Positions 16,809 through 24,538 of a stretch of DNA of 64,000 nucleotides are shown one piece after another (positions within the stretch are counted from its first letter, which is position 1; each line of letters begins with the position of its first letter). The stretch is from Streptomyces broussonetiae (GTDB lineage: Bacteria; Actinomycetota; Actinomycetes; Streptomycetales; Streptomycetaceae), in NCBI RefSeq assembly GCF_009796285.1, contig NZ_CP047020.1, forward strand, positions 8,928,001 to 8,992,000, read 5' to 3'. The position numbers and the translations under genes are program-made. The notes under the pieces were generated by a model. The model had not been told where the DNA came from and made no database searches. It saw only the letters and a program-made list of their open reading frames with translations.

Positions 16809-19727
16809 ATGGCCCAGGACCCGACGCTGGGCGGCACCGCGCTGCTGAGAGTGGCCGGGATGCCCTTGGCCGCCTGGACGCAGGCGGGCAGCCCGGACCT
16901 GTTCGCCCGCCTCGCCGAGCACACCCGCGACCGCGAGCGGCGCGCCGAACGCGCCCGCGCACTGGCCGAACGCCTGGGCGCCACCGTCGTACCGCATCCC
17001 GGCCTGACCGCCGCCGACCGGCGTGCCGTCCTGGCCCTGCGCAGGCGGTTGCACTCCGGCGCGGCTCCGGGTCCGGCGGGCTGCCGGCTGCTGGAGCGCC
17101 TACCCGCCGCCCGGGACCTCACTCCCGAGGCCGTCCTGCTGTGCGCTGAGGCAGAGTCGGCGGAAAAGGCCCTGCGCGAGGTGGAGCGGACGGTCGCGGC
17201 CGAGCGCGCGCGGGTGGGCGCGCTCGGCTGGGCGCTGGTGTGCACCAGCCCGGTCATGAGGGCGTTCCTGCAGGAGGCGGCACCGGGCGTGCCCGCGGAC
17301 GTCGTCCGGCGGCTGGCCGAGGGCGAGTCCTGGGAGGGGCAGCGGCTGCGCAAGCGCGGGGCGTACCTGTGGCGGGCCCTGGGCCGGGCCGCGGCGAAGA
17401 CCACCCCGCGCGGCTGGGCCGGCCAGGTCGTCCCGCTGCCGGTCGCCCCGACGGCTGCGCACCACGGCCACGGATCGCGGCTCCTTCCGGCCGGGGCGAC
17501 ACTCGGAGCGCTGGCCGCAGAAGCCGTCGAGAACGTCCATCTGCTGCGTGGCCGGCTCGGTGCCCTGGACCTGAGGGCCTCCGCCCCCGCGACCCTCGTG
17601 GCCCCCGCGCCGCTGCACTTCCTCGACCCCGCGGGCGACGCCACGCAGACGGGCACGGGCGTGCTGCGGTGCTGGGTCATCGACCAGCACCAGCGCGGCA
17701 GAATGCGGCAGGTCGTCCTCCGGCGCACCCGGCCACTGGACGCCGTACTCGCCCAACTGGCCGATGGGCCACGCACGTTGGGAGACGTCGAGGCGGCACT
17801 GCTCGGCACGGCCGCGATCCGCGCGGCCGACCCGGGCCCGGCCGTGCTGCGCGGCTTCCTCGCCCACCTGGTCGAACTCGGCGTACTCCAGGTCTGCGCG
17901 GCCCCGCGCCGCCGCAGCACGGCATGGCTGCCCGCACGGCAGGTACTGGAGCGCAACGTCCTTCCCCGCCCCGCCCCGACACCGGCCGCACAACGCGGTG
18001 CCGCCCTGCGCGCTCACGACGGTGACGTCGTCGCCCGCCACGGCGGTGCCACCGGCGCCGCAGCGCCGAGCGGCGGCCGGTCCGCCGCAGTCGGCTCAGC
18101 CCCCTCGCCGGGGCGCGACCGTGACGCCGCCGCAGCGGCCCGCATGCCCCCACCGGGCCACGACCATGGCGCCGACGCGCCGGTGCCGCGCGGCGACTGC
18201 GCCGCCGCCGCGCACACCGGCGGTTCCGGCGCCTGGTTCATCGACTCGTACCGCACCGTCTCGGCCGCCGTGCCCCGCGAGGCGGTCGACCGGGTGCAGC
18301 GGGGGCTGCGGATCGCCGCCCGCGTGGCCCGGCTGCAGGAAGCGGACCGGATCCCGGCCACACGCACGCGTGCGCCGGCCCCGGAACTCGCGGCACTGGA
18401 CGAACGGCCGCGCCCCCTGGGCGAGATCCTCGCCCGCAACCTGCCGGACGGCAGCTGCCCGCCGCCCTCGCCGCAGACCCCTCGCAGGTACACCGGCTGG
18501 CACCCCGCCGAGACCACGGACTCCGGCTACGCCCTGCTGCTGGCCCACCTGGCCGCGCACACCGGCGAGGAACAGGTGGACCTGGACGACGAACTGCTGG
18601 ACGGTCTCGGCGCGCCACCGGCCCGGACGGCGCTGCCGCCCTGGCCGCTGGACTGCCTGTTACGTCCGCTGCCGGGCCCCGGGCCGGTCGCGGTGCTGGA
18701 GACGGCCTCGCCCGCGGGCATCCTCGACGCCCGGTTCGCGGACGCACTGCACACCCTGTTCGGCGGCTATGCGAACCCCACCGGCTACCGGGCCTTCCTC
18801 AGCGGTGTGGAGCGGCTGACGGGCGCACGGTTCGTGGAGCTGCTGGTGCCCCCGCTGGCCGAGCGTGCCGCCAACGCCGTACGCCGCCCCGTCGTCACCG
18901 AGTGGTGGACCGGCGACCCGGACCCCGCCCCGTACCAGGGGCCGGCCGGCTCGTCCGCCCGCTACCTGGCCCTGGACCGCATCACGCTCCGCCGGCACGG
19001 AGCGCAGGTGATCGCCGAGGCCGACGGCCGGCGCATCCTGCCCGTCCACCACGCCACCCGATCTCCGCTGCCTCCCTACGACGTCCTGGTGCGGCTGCTG
19101 ATGGCCGCAGGCCACCCGGCCGCCTCACGAGTGATGCGCCTGGACGGCACGATCGAGGCGCTTCCCGGCGCCGAGCGCCTGCCCCGGGTGACCGTCGGCG
19201 GGGACCTCGTCGTCAGCCCCGCCGTGTGGCGGGTGCCGCGCACCCGCCTGTGGCGGCCGGGCGACGGCGACCTGGCCAAGGCGCGTGCGCTCGGCGCCCT
19301 GCGACTCGGCGCCGGGCTGCCCCGCTTCGCGTTCGTACGAGCCGTACCCCGGGCGAAGCCGGTCCCCGTGGACTTCGAGTCGCTGACCGCCCTGCACCAA
19401 CTGGAGCGGATCTGCGCGCACCAGCCAGGCCCGGAACTGGTGGTGGAGGAGATGCTCCCCGCCCCCGGGCAACTGCTGCTCCGTGACCCGCTGCACGAAG
19501 GTGCGGCCGTGGCCGCCCAGTTGCTGCTGAGACTTCCGCACGAGCAGAGCGCCGGAGAACTCGCGGCGCTCGCCGCCGCCGCACTGCGCGGCGCCACAGA
19601 CGTCCCCGGGGCGCGCCCGTCGGCGGCGGGCCGTCACCGAGGCGGCGCACATCCATCCCGTCCCCTGAAGGAGGACAGCAATGCCCGAAATCATGCAACT
19701 CAGCGACCTCGACGCCCTCATCGGTGA
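16809..19727 (+). CDS. Split LanB: lantibiotic dehydratase glutamylation-domain protein
   Basis: A 972-residue dehydratase N-terminal domain protein. It begins with ALLRVAGMPLAAWTQ, contains the conserved TTPRGWAGQV (about residue 199) and WVIDQHQRGRMRQVVLRR regions, and in the second half SPAGILDARFADALHTLFGG, FVELLVPPLAERAANAVRRP and LDRITLRRHGAQVIAEADGRRI, matching the tRNA-glutamate-dependent transferase. A Gly/Ala/Pro/His-rich insert at about residues 382-475 interrupts the domain and is probably disordered. The start lies 1 base after the previous stop. The last 16 codons overlap the ribosome binding site and first 47 bases of the precursor gene in another frame, so translation is tightly linked. 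Confidence 0.93.
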   Translation: MAQDPTLGGTALLRVAGMPLAAWTQAGSPDLFARLAEHTRDRERRAERARALAERLGATVVPHPGLTAADRRAVLALRRRLHSGAAPGPAGCRLLERLPAARDLTPEAVLLCAEAESAEKALREVERTVAAERARVGALGWALVCTSPVMRAFLQEAAPGVPADVVRRLAEGESWEGQRLRKRGAYLWRALGRAAAKTTPRGWAGQVVPLPVAPTAAHHGHGSRLLPAGATLGALAAEAVENVHLLRGRLGALDLRASAPATLVAPAPLHFLDPAGDATQTGTGVLRCWVIDQHQRGRMRQVVLRRTRPLDAVLAQLADGPRTLGDVEAALLGTAAIRAADPGPAVLRGFLAHLVELGVLQVCAAPRRRSTAWLPARQVLERNVLPRPAPTPAAQRGAALRAHDGDVVARHGGATGAAAPSGGRSAAVGSAPSPGRDRDAAAAARMPPPGHDHGADAPVPRGDCAAAAHTGGSGAWFIDSYRTVSAAVPREAVDRVQRGLRIAARVARLQEADRIPATRTRAPAPELAALDERPRPLGEILARNLPDGSCPPPSPQTPRRYTGWHPAETTDSGYALLLAHLAAHTGEEQVDLDDELLDGLGAPPARTALPPWPLDCLLRPLPGPGPVAVLETASPAGILDARFADALHTLFGGYANPTGYRAFLSGVERLTGARFVELLVPPLAERAANAVRRPVVTEWWTGDPDPAPYQGPAGSSARYLALDRITLRRHGAQVIAEADGRRILPVHHATRSPLPPYDVLVRLLMAAGHPAASRVMRLDGTIEALPGAERLPRVTVGGDLVVSPAVWRVPRTRLWRPGDGDLAKARALGALRLGAGLPRFAFVRAVPRAKPVPVDFESLTALHQLERICAHQPGPELVVEEMLPAPGQLLLRDPLHEGAAVAAQLLLRLPHEQSAGELAALAAAALRGATDVPGARPSAAGRHRGGAHPSRPLKEDSNARNHATQRPRRPHR

Positions 19728-19851
19728 CCTGGAGACACGGATCACCGAGAGCACTCTGCCGTCTGCGGAGGCCGACACCGGCGGTTGTAGCGGCGTGTGC
19801 ACGGTCATCGTCTGCGACACGGTGGTGGTCTGCAGCGGCGTCGTGTGCTGA
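19681..19851 (+). CDS. LanA: class I lanthipeptide precursor, 56 aa
   Basis: A small gene overlapping the dehydratase 3' end. A near-perfect AAGGAGG (19668-19674) lies 6 bases before ATG 19681. The leader (residues 1-35) is acidic and helical: MPEIMQLSDLDALIG, DLETRITESTLPSAEADTGG. The core (36-56) is Val/Ile-rich with Cys at 36, 40, 45, 51 and 56. Four Ser/Thr each precede a Cys at short range: SGVC (37-40), TVIVC (41-45), TVVVC (47-51) and SGVVC (52-56). This supports four consecutive (methyl)lanthionine rings with Cys36 left over. The only charged core residue is Asp46. The Gly34-Gly35 pair is a possible cleavage site. The flanking lanB and lanC genes make the assignment strong; ring pattern is inferred. 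Confidence 0.93.
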   Translation: MPEIMQLSDLDALIGDLETRITESTLPSAEADTGGCSGVCTVIVCDTVVVCSGVVC

Positions 19852-19963
19852 CGAACCGTCAGTAGACCGCTCCCGCAACGGCCTCGGGTCATGCCGAGCG
19901 AGGCTCTCGACCCCCTTGTGACGGTCCTGGGTTGCGAGCGCTCGTGACCCGGGACCGCGGTAC

Positions 19964-20008
19964 CGGCGTCCCGCCCGACCCCTCCGATCCCGCCCGGGCG
20001 GGACGCCG
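19964..20008 (+). terminator. Hairpin between lanA and lanC (attenuator candidate)
   Basis: Perfect 14-bp inverted repeat, CGGCGTCCCGCCCG at 19964-19977 and its complement at 19995-20008, with a 17-base loop, in the 223-base lanA-lanC gap. Partial terminators after precursor genes commonly keep precursor transcript above enzyme transcript. Confidence 0.7.
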
Positions 20009-20074
20009 ACCGGCTCTTGGCTTGTGGCTCTGCGCCCCGAAGGAGCCGTCGTTCCGCACTCCCGAGGAGGCGCC

Positions 20075-21289
20075 ATGCCGCAGGGCACCCACCACGCCGA
20101 GCACACCCGTTCCGCCGTCACCGCACTCGCGGGCCGGCTCCTGGACGCCTGGTCCGCCAGGGCGCGTGACGGTGCCGTGGCCGCCGAGCACCCCTGCGAC
20201 CCCGGCGTGCCCGCGCTGGCGGCCCTGCTGCACGACGTGGGGGAGCAGGCAGGCGCCGCGACGGCGGCCCGCGCGGTGGCCGTGTGGGCCCGCTCGGCAG
20301 GCCGCGGCCCGGGTCATCCCGCCCTGTACGACGGAGGGCTGGCCGGAACCCTGGTGGGCCTGCGTCTGGGCGCCCGGCTCCACCCTCAACTGCACGTGGC
20401 CGCCGACCGGTTGCGCGACCGGCTGGTGCGCATCGCGCCGACGCGCGGCCCGCGCCGTGACGGCGTGACCTTCGCCGACTACGACCTGATCATCGGGCCC
20501 TGCGGCACCCTGCTCGCGCTGTGCGTCGACGCCCGTCCGACGCCGGCCCAACTCGAGCCGTTCGCCGGACACGTTGCGGCGTTGTGCGATGCCGAGGACC
20601 TGCCACGGCTGCGCACGGCGGGCTATGCCGGCCATCCACATCTGGACTGGCTGGACGGGCGCGTCAACACCGGCATGGGACATGGCGTGGCCGGAGTCGT
20701 CGCCGCGCTCACCGCCACGGTCCGCCGCCTGGGCCCACGCCCCGACCTGACCCGCGCCCTGCGCCACGCCACGCGGTGGCTGGCCCGGCAGTCCTTCGAC
20801 GACTCCCGCGCCATCCGCACCTGGGACGGTGCCGGACTCGAGGGCCCGCCGCCCACCGGGCCACGCGCCCGCCAGGCCTGGTGCTACGGGACGCCCGGGG
20901 TGTCGTGGGCGCTGTGGGACGCGGCGGACGCACTGGGCGACCAGGGAGCGGCCGCCTGGGCCGCGGGCGCCTTCACCACGCTCGCCGAACACTACGACGA
21001 GACCTTCCACCTCTTCGGTGACCGCCCGGCCGATGTCCTGGCCCTGTGCCACGGCGCGGCGGGCGTGCTGGCGGTGGCCGACGCCTTCGGTCGCCACGCC
21101 GGCCTGCCCGGGGCAGATACGCTGAAGGCGCGGCTGCTGGACCACCTGCTGCAGCGCCTGCCCGAACTGCACGGCCTCGGCGAGGAGGCCATGGGACTCC
21201 TCGGCGGAGCGGCCGGCTCGCTGTGTGCCCTGCTCACCGCGGGACAGGGCGCCTCACGGACGTGGCTGCCCTGTCTCGGGCTGCGCTGA
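20075..21289 (+). CDS. LanC-type lanthionine cyclase
   Basis: A 404-residue LanC-like protein that adds precursor Cys thiols to dehydro residues to form (methyl)lanthionine rings. The zinc ligands are present: Cys270 in AWCYGTPG, Cys325-His326 in LCHGAAG; the conserved GMGHGVAG carries His203. The alternating hydrophobic helices of the alpha/alpha barrel are seen throughout. Length is normal (about 400). ATG 20075 has GAGGAGG 4 bases upstream. It is the last gene of the locus: no ABC transporter, protease, immunity or tailoring gene follows before the unrelated esterase-like gene at 21631. Its presence, with a split LanB, argues for lanthipeptide rather than thiopeptide chemistry. Confidence 0.95.
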   Translation: MPQGTHHAEHTRSAVTALAGRLLDAWSARARDGAVAAEHPCDPGVPALAALLHDVGEQAGAATAARAVAVWARSAGRGPGHPALYDGGLAGTLVGLRLGARLHPQLHVAADRLRDRLVRIAPTRGPRRDGVTFADYDLIIGPCGTLLALCVDARPTPAQLEPFAGHVAALCDAEDLPRLRTAGYAGHPHLDWLDGRVNTGMGHGVAGVVAALTATVRRLGPRPDLTRALRHATRWLARQSFDDSRAIRTWDGAGLEGPPPTGPRARQAWCYGTPGVSWALWDAADALGDQGAAAWAAGAFTTLAEHYDETFHLFGDRPADVLALCHGAAGVLAVADAFGRHAGLPGADTLKARLLDHLLQRLPELHGLGEEAMGLLGGAAGSLCALLTAGQGASRTWLPCLGLR

Positions 21290-21630
21290 GGAACGGCGTG
21301 ACTCAGGAGGGCGGTGTGGCTCAGGAGGTGTCCTGCCCCGGCCGCCGCAGGAAGTTGGGGGCGCCCGTTCGGAGCGCCCGTACGCCGGCCCTGTGGCGTC
21401 CGCCTGTGCCTGTGGCACCACAGGGGTGAGGCCCTCCTGCTCGGCGGCGGTCACCACCGCAGTGCCGTCGGACGGTACGTCGCCCTCCGCCACCGTCAAG
21501 ACAAAGCGGCCCGGATTCCGCCACCGTCAAGACAAAGCGGCCCGGATTCGGCTCCGGAGGTCTGCCGCTGAGCAGTCCGCGCAGACCGGTCCCGCCGGGC
21601 ACGGACCCGCGGTACGGGTCCGAGCGGGCG
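21290..21630. other. Intergenic region between lanC and the erythromycin-esterase-like gene
   Basis: Contains a perfect 31-bp tandem duplication (separate entry). Read on the minus strand, the segment 21500-21330 has a protein-like frame (RFVLTVAEGDVPSDGTAVVT, then AAEQEGLTPVVPQAQ) that may be a worn gene end; I cannot name the family. No hairpin of note after lanC. Confidence 0.45.
21487..21548. repeat. Perfect 31-bp tandem duplication
   Basis: Copies at 21487-21517 and 21518-21548 are identical, starting CCGCCACCGTCAAGACAAAG. Exact identity implies a recent duplication or a sequence still undergoing slippage. It disrupts the minus-strand protein-like frame. Confidence 0.9.
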
Positions 21631-22782
21631 TCACGGGCATGCGGCAGCAGTGCCGTCCGCGAGGTGCAGGACGGCGTGGGCCGTGTCCAGGGCCGCCTGG
21701 TCGAGGGGGAAGTAGCCCTGCTGCGCAGTGGTGTCGGTGCGCGTGCGGGCGGGGGAGAGTGTGGCGACCGCCGCCAGGCCCCAGGTGGGAAAACGGCCCT
21801 GGAGAGCACCCTCATAGGTGTCCGGGCCCGGATCCTGGAGGCCGAGGGCCTCGCTGCGTCCCAGGCTGCCGGCCACGAACCGGTACCGCTCGCCGAGCAG
21901 GGGCGCCACGATGGCGCCGGCTCCCCGCCAGTCGGCGCTCACGTCGCCCAGGCGCCATGTGCTCGGGGCGCCTTGCAGATGGACGTTGTGGGCGAAGACC
22001 AGGGTGGCGCCCCGCTCCGCCTCGATGTCCCGGACGTCCAGCAGGTTCTGGGCCATGAGGGCGTCCCGGGTGGCCATCAGAGCCGTGATCCGGGGTCCGG
22101 GGTCGACGGGTTGCGTCGCCGACTGATGGTGGTAACGCAGCAGGCCGAGGCCGGCGGTGAGGTGTGTCCTGGCTCTGCGCCACCGCTCGCGCGAGGTGGC
22201 AGCGATCAGTTCGGGAGCGCGGGAGTCGAGCGAGGTGAGCATGTCGTTCGCGATCAGACGCAGCTGCTCGGCCTCGGGCGTGGCCCCGGGCGACATGGCC
22301 GGGTCCATGACCGCCTCCGTGCGGCTCCACCGCTCGTCGTCGCCGGCGAGGCCGGTGATGTCCACGTCCAGTCCCAGGTAGGCGCGGGCGTGTTCGAGAC
22401 AGTGGCGCGGGCTGGGTGCGCTGTAGTTCTCCGTCGGGGCGTCGAAGCCGTGGAAGGTCAGCCGTTCCCGCGCCGACCGGTGCTCGTTGTGGGCCCGCAT
22501 CCAGGCGATCAGTCGCCGGTTGGGTGCCAGTGCCCCCCAGCCGTGCGAGAAGCCCTCGCTCATCACGGCGTCGAGGTCGCCGGATCCCCCCTGGACGTAG
22601 TCGTTCACGGCGAGCGCGGCCACGCGGTCGGTCTCCAGGGCCACGGACCGGAAACCGCACTCGACCAGCTGGGCGAACAGTTCGTTGCGCACCCGCCCGA
22701 AGGCCGGTTCCTGGTGGGTCGGCTCACCCAGGGCCAGGAGGTCGCATGACGGAGTGAGGAAGTCGCGGATGTCCTGAGTCAT
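21631..22782 (-). CDS. Erythromycin-esterase family protein
   Basis: A 383-residue member of the EreA/EreB-like superfamily. Hallmarks: LLALGEPTHQEPAFG (His/Glu-containing first motif), FRSVALETDR, the central metal/active-site region NEHRSARERLTFHGFDAP and later VFAHNVHLQGAPSTW. True Ere enzymes hydrolyse macrolide lactones in the cytoplasm, but most actinobacterial homologues have not been shown to confer resistance. ATG 22782 was taken; a TTG three codons upstream with AAGGA five bases before it is a credible alternative. It diverges from a TioE-type regulator across a 30-bp dyad, which suggests regulation by that protein and perhaps a drug-responsive role. Confidence 0.9.
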   Translation of the reverse strand: MTQDIRDFLTPSCDLLALGEPTHQEPAFGRVRNELFAQLVECGFRSVALETDRVAALAVNDYVQGGSGDLDAVMSEGFSHGWGALAPNRRLIAWMRAHNEHRSARERLTFHGFDAPTENYSAPSPRHCLEHARAYLGLDVDITGLAGDDERWSRTEAVMDPAMSPGATPEAEQLRLIANDMLTSLDSRAPELIAATSRERWRRARTHLTAGLGLLRYHHQSATQPVDPGPRITALMATRDALMAQNLLDVRDIEAERGATLVFAHNVHLQGAPSTWRLGDVSADWRGAGAIVAPLLGERYRFVAGSLGRSEALGLQDPGPDTYEGALQGRFPTWGLAAVATLSPARTRTDTTAQQGYFPLDQAALDTAHAVLHLADGTAAACP

Positions 22783-22786
22783 GGAC

Positions 22787-22816
22787 CTCAATCGTATCCT
22801 TGATATGTCGATTGAG
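22787..22816. promoter_or_regulatory. CTCAATCG-N14-CGATTGAG operator between esterase and TioE regulator
   Basis: Perfect 8-bp arms at 22787-22794 and 22809-22816 in the only AT-rich patch between the divergent genes. It lies immediately upstream of the esterase-like start (22782) and about 70 bases before the regulator start. MerR-class regulators with divergent targets commonly bind such dyads. Confidence 0.65.
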
Positions 22817-22882
22817 ACTTGGAGACGGAACAGTGGCCGTTCTGCGGTAGGTGCTTCTGTAAAGTCTCAACCGGTGAGTATC

Positions 22883-23629
22883 ATGCGACCTACCGACCTC
22901 GCAGTCGAGCACGGCATCTCGACCCAGGCCGTCCGCAACTACGAGCGAGACGGGTTCCTCCCTCCCGCCGAACGCACACCGAGCGGCTACCGGATCTACA
23001 CCGAGGCGCACGCGGCCGCGCTCCGCGCCTTTCTCGCGCTCGTCCCGGCGTACGGACACGCGACCGCCGGCCGGATCATGAACGCGCTGCACCGGGACGC
23101 ACTGGACGACGCCCTGACGATCATCGACCGGGGCCACAGCCGGTTGCTCCGCGACCGGGACACCCTCGACGCGGTGCGCACGGCCGTGGGCCACCTGACA
23201 GCCGACTCCAAGGCGGCTCCGCCGCCTTCACGGGAGCCCGGCACCCGGACCGTCGGCGAACTCGCGCACCGGCTCGGTGTCACTCCGGCGACCGTACGCA
23301 GCTGGGAAGAGGCCGGGATCCTCAACCCCGCCCGGGATCCGGCCACCGGATACCGGCTCTACGACGCCGCCGACATCCGCGACGCCGAGCTGGCACACCT
23401 CCTCAGGCGCGGAGGACACCTCCTGGACCACATCGCCATGGTCGTCCGGCAGATCCGGACCGCGGGAGGCACGGACGCGCTGGCCGCCTCCCTCGACGCC
23501 TGGCAGCGCAGACTCACCGCACAGGGCCTTGCCATGCTGCGCGCGGCCACGCACCTCGACACCTATCTGGGCCTGCTCGACCCCACCGCACCAGAGCCGT
23601 TCACGGGGCATCGGCCGCGACCCGAGTGA
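22883..23629 (+). CDS. TioE-family transcriptional regulator with two MerR-type HTH domains
   Basis: A 248-residue regulator. An N-terminal MerR-like HTH (RPTDLAVEHGISTQAVRNYE, then RDGFLPPAERTPSGYRIY) is followed by a helical region and a second MerR HTH (TVGELAHRLGVTPATVRSWE, then EAGILNPARDPATGYRLYDA) at about residues 115-150, then a helical C-terminus. This double layout is characteristic of the TioE family, first named in the thiocoraline cluster. ATG 22883 starts exactly at the first HTH; an in-frame GTG three codons upstream is an alternative. It diverges from the erythromycin-esterase-like gene and most likely controls it and itself. Confidence 0.9.
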   Translation: MRPTDLAVEHGISTQAVRNYERDGFLPPAERTPSGYRIYTEAHAAALRAFLALVPAYGHATAGRIMNALHRDALDDALTIIDRGHSRLLRDRDTLDAVRTAVGHLTADSKAAPPPSREPGTRTVGELAHRLGVTPATVRSWEEAGILNPARDPATGYRLYDAADIRDAELAHLLRRGGHLLDHIAMVVRQIRTAGGTDALAASLDAWQRRLTAQGLAMLRAATHLDTYLGLLDPTAPEPFTGHRPRPE

Positions 23630-23637
23630 GCCGTACC

Positions 23638-24384
23638 TCAGCGGGGACGGCGCCCGGTCAGGCGCTGCCACCGGTCGCGGGCCGCCTCCAGCTCCGCCAG
23701 GGCCTTCGCCAGCAGGGGGCCGTCGCTGTGCCGGGCCCTGACCCGCTCCAGTGCCGCACGGGCACCGTCCTTCTCGGCGGTGTCGGCCCGGGCGTCCGCC
23801 AGGTCGGACCCCGTCTTGCGGATTGCCTCCGGGAGCAGGTCGCGGAACGCGTTCTCCGCCGCGACGGCGTTCTCGATCCGGACGCCGAAGCGTCGGACCT
23901 GGTCCTCGGGGAACGTCTCGTGCGCGTACTCGGACAGGTCCGCCCACCCCTCGGGGCGCTTGAGGTGGATGTACATCGTCTCGGTGTTCCTCGCGAGGTC
24001 GAAGCGCACGCCCAGTCCTGCCAGGGGGATCTCCTTCCCCTTGAACAGCAGGACGTGCCGGTACAGGGACAGGTCGCCCAGGCCGGTGTCGTAGGCTCCC
24101 CGGCCCGGCCGCTCGAGCTGTTCCAGCTTCCGCTCCAGGGCGTCGATCCTCCGGTCGTACGCCCGCTCGGCCTGGGTGGCCCGGATCTGTGCCTGCGACT
24201 CCTCCTGGCGCGCGGTGCCTTGGAGCGTACGCACGGCAGCGCGCGTGCGCTTCAGGTCCTGACGGTCGGCGCGATGGACATCGGAGAAGGCGTAACGCAA
24301 GCCGCCGGGATACCGGGCAAGCCGCCACCCCAGGCCGACCGCACCGACGACCACGAGCGCCACCATCAGTCCGACCACGCCCAC
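23638..24384 (-). CDS. Membrane-anchored coiled-coil protein of unknown function
   Basis: A 248-residue protein I cannot name. The N-terminus (VGLMVALVVVGAVGLGWRLA, about residues 4-22) is a single membrane segment. Residues 40-105 are a strong coiled coil (DLKRTRAAVRTLQGTARQEE, then ERAYDRRIDALERKLEQLER). A compact region (LYRHVLLFKGKEIPLAGLGV, TMYIHLKRPEGWADLSEYAH) follows, then another helical stretch to the end. GTG 24384 was chosen because GGAGG lies four bases upstream; the frame stays open further upstream without protein character. It converges with the TioE gene, 8 bases apart. A scaffold or sensor at the membrane is possible, but that is only inferred. Confidence 0.75.
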   Translation of the reverse strand: MGVVGLMVALVVVGAVGLGWRLARYPGGLRYAFSDVHRADRQDLKRTRAAVRTLQGTARQEESQAQIRATQAERAYDRRIDALERKLEQLERPGRGAYDTGLGDLSLYRHVLLFKGKEIPLAGLGVRFDLARNTETMYIHLKRPEGWADLSEYAHETFPEDQVRRFGVRIENAVAAENAFRDLLPEAIRKTGSDLADARADTAEKDGARAALERVRARHSDGPLLAKALAELEAARDRWQRLTGRRPR

Positions 24385-24538
24385 GGATCCTCCCACCCGC
24401 CCCGCTCCGCGCCGAGGGCGCGGCGGCCGACTCGGCTTCCTGCCAACTTCCTGAATATCGGCGGGTGTTGGCCTTGCGTCAACAGCGCCGTCGCGGACGT
24501 CATGGGCCGGGTCCGTGCGCAGCGGTAGCCTGCGGCGC

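Noticed and set aside
15845..21289. Thiopeptide cluster interpretation
   Set aside because: The split LanB would allow it, but there is a LanC with full zinc ligands, no YcaO or cyclodehydratase gene and no pyridine-forming enzyme, and the core is not Ser/Thr-rich.
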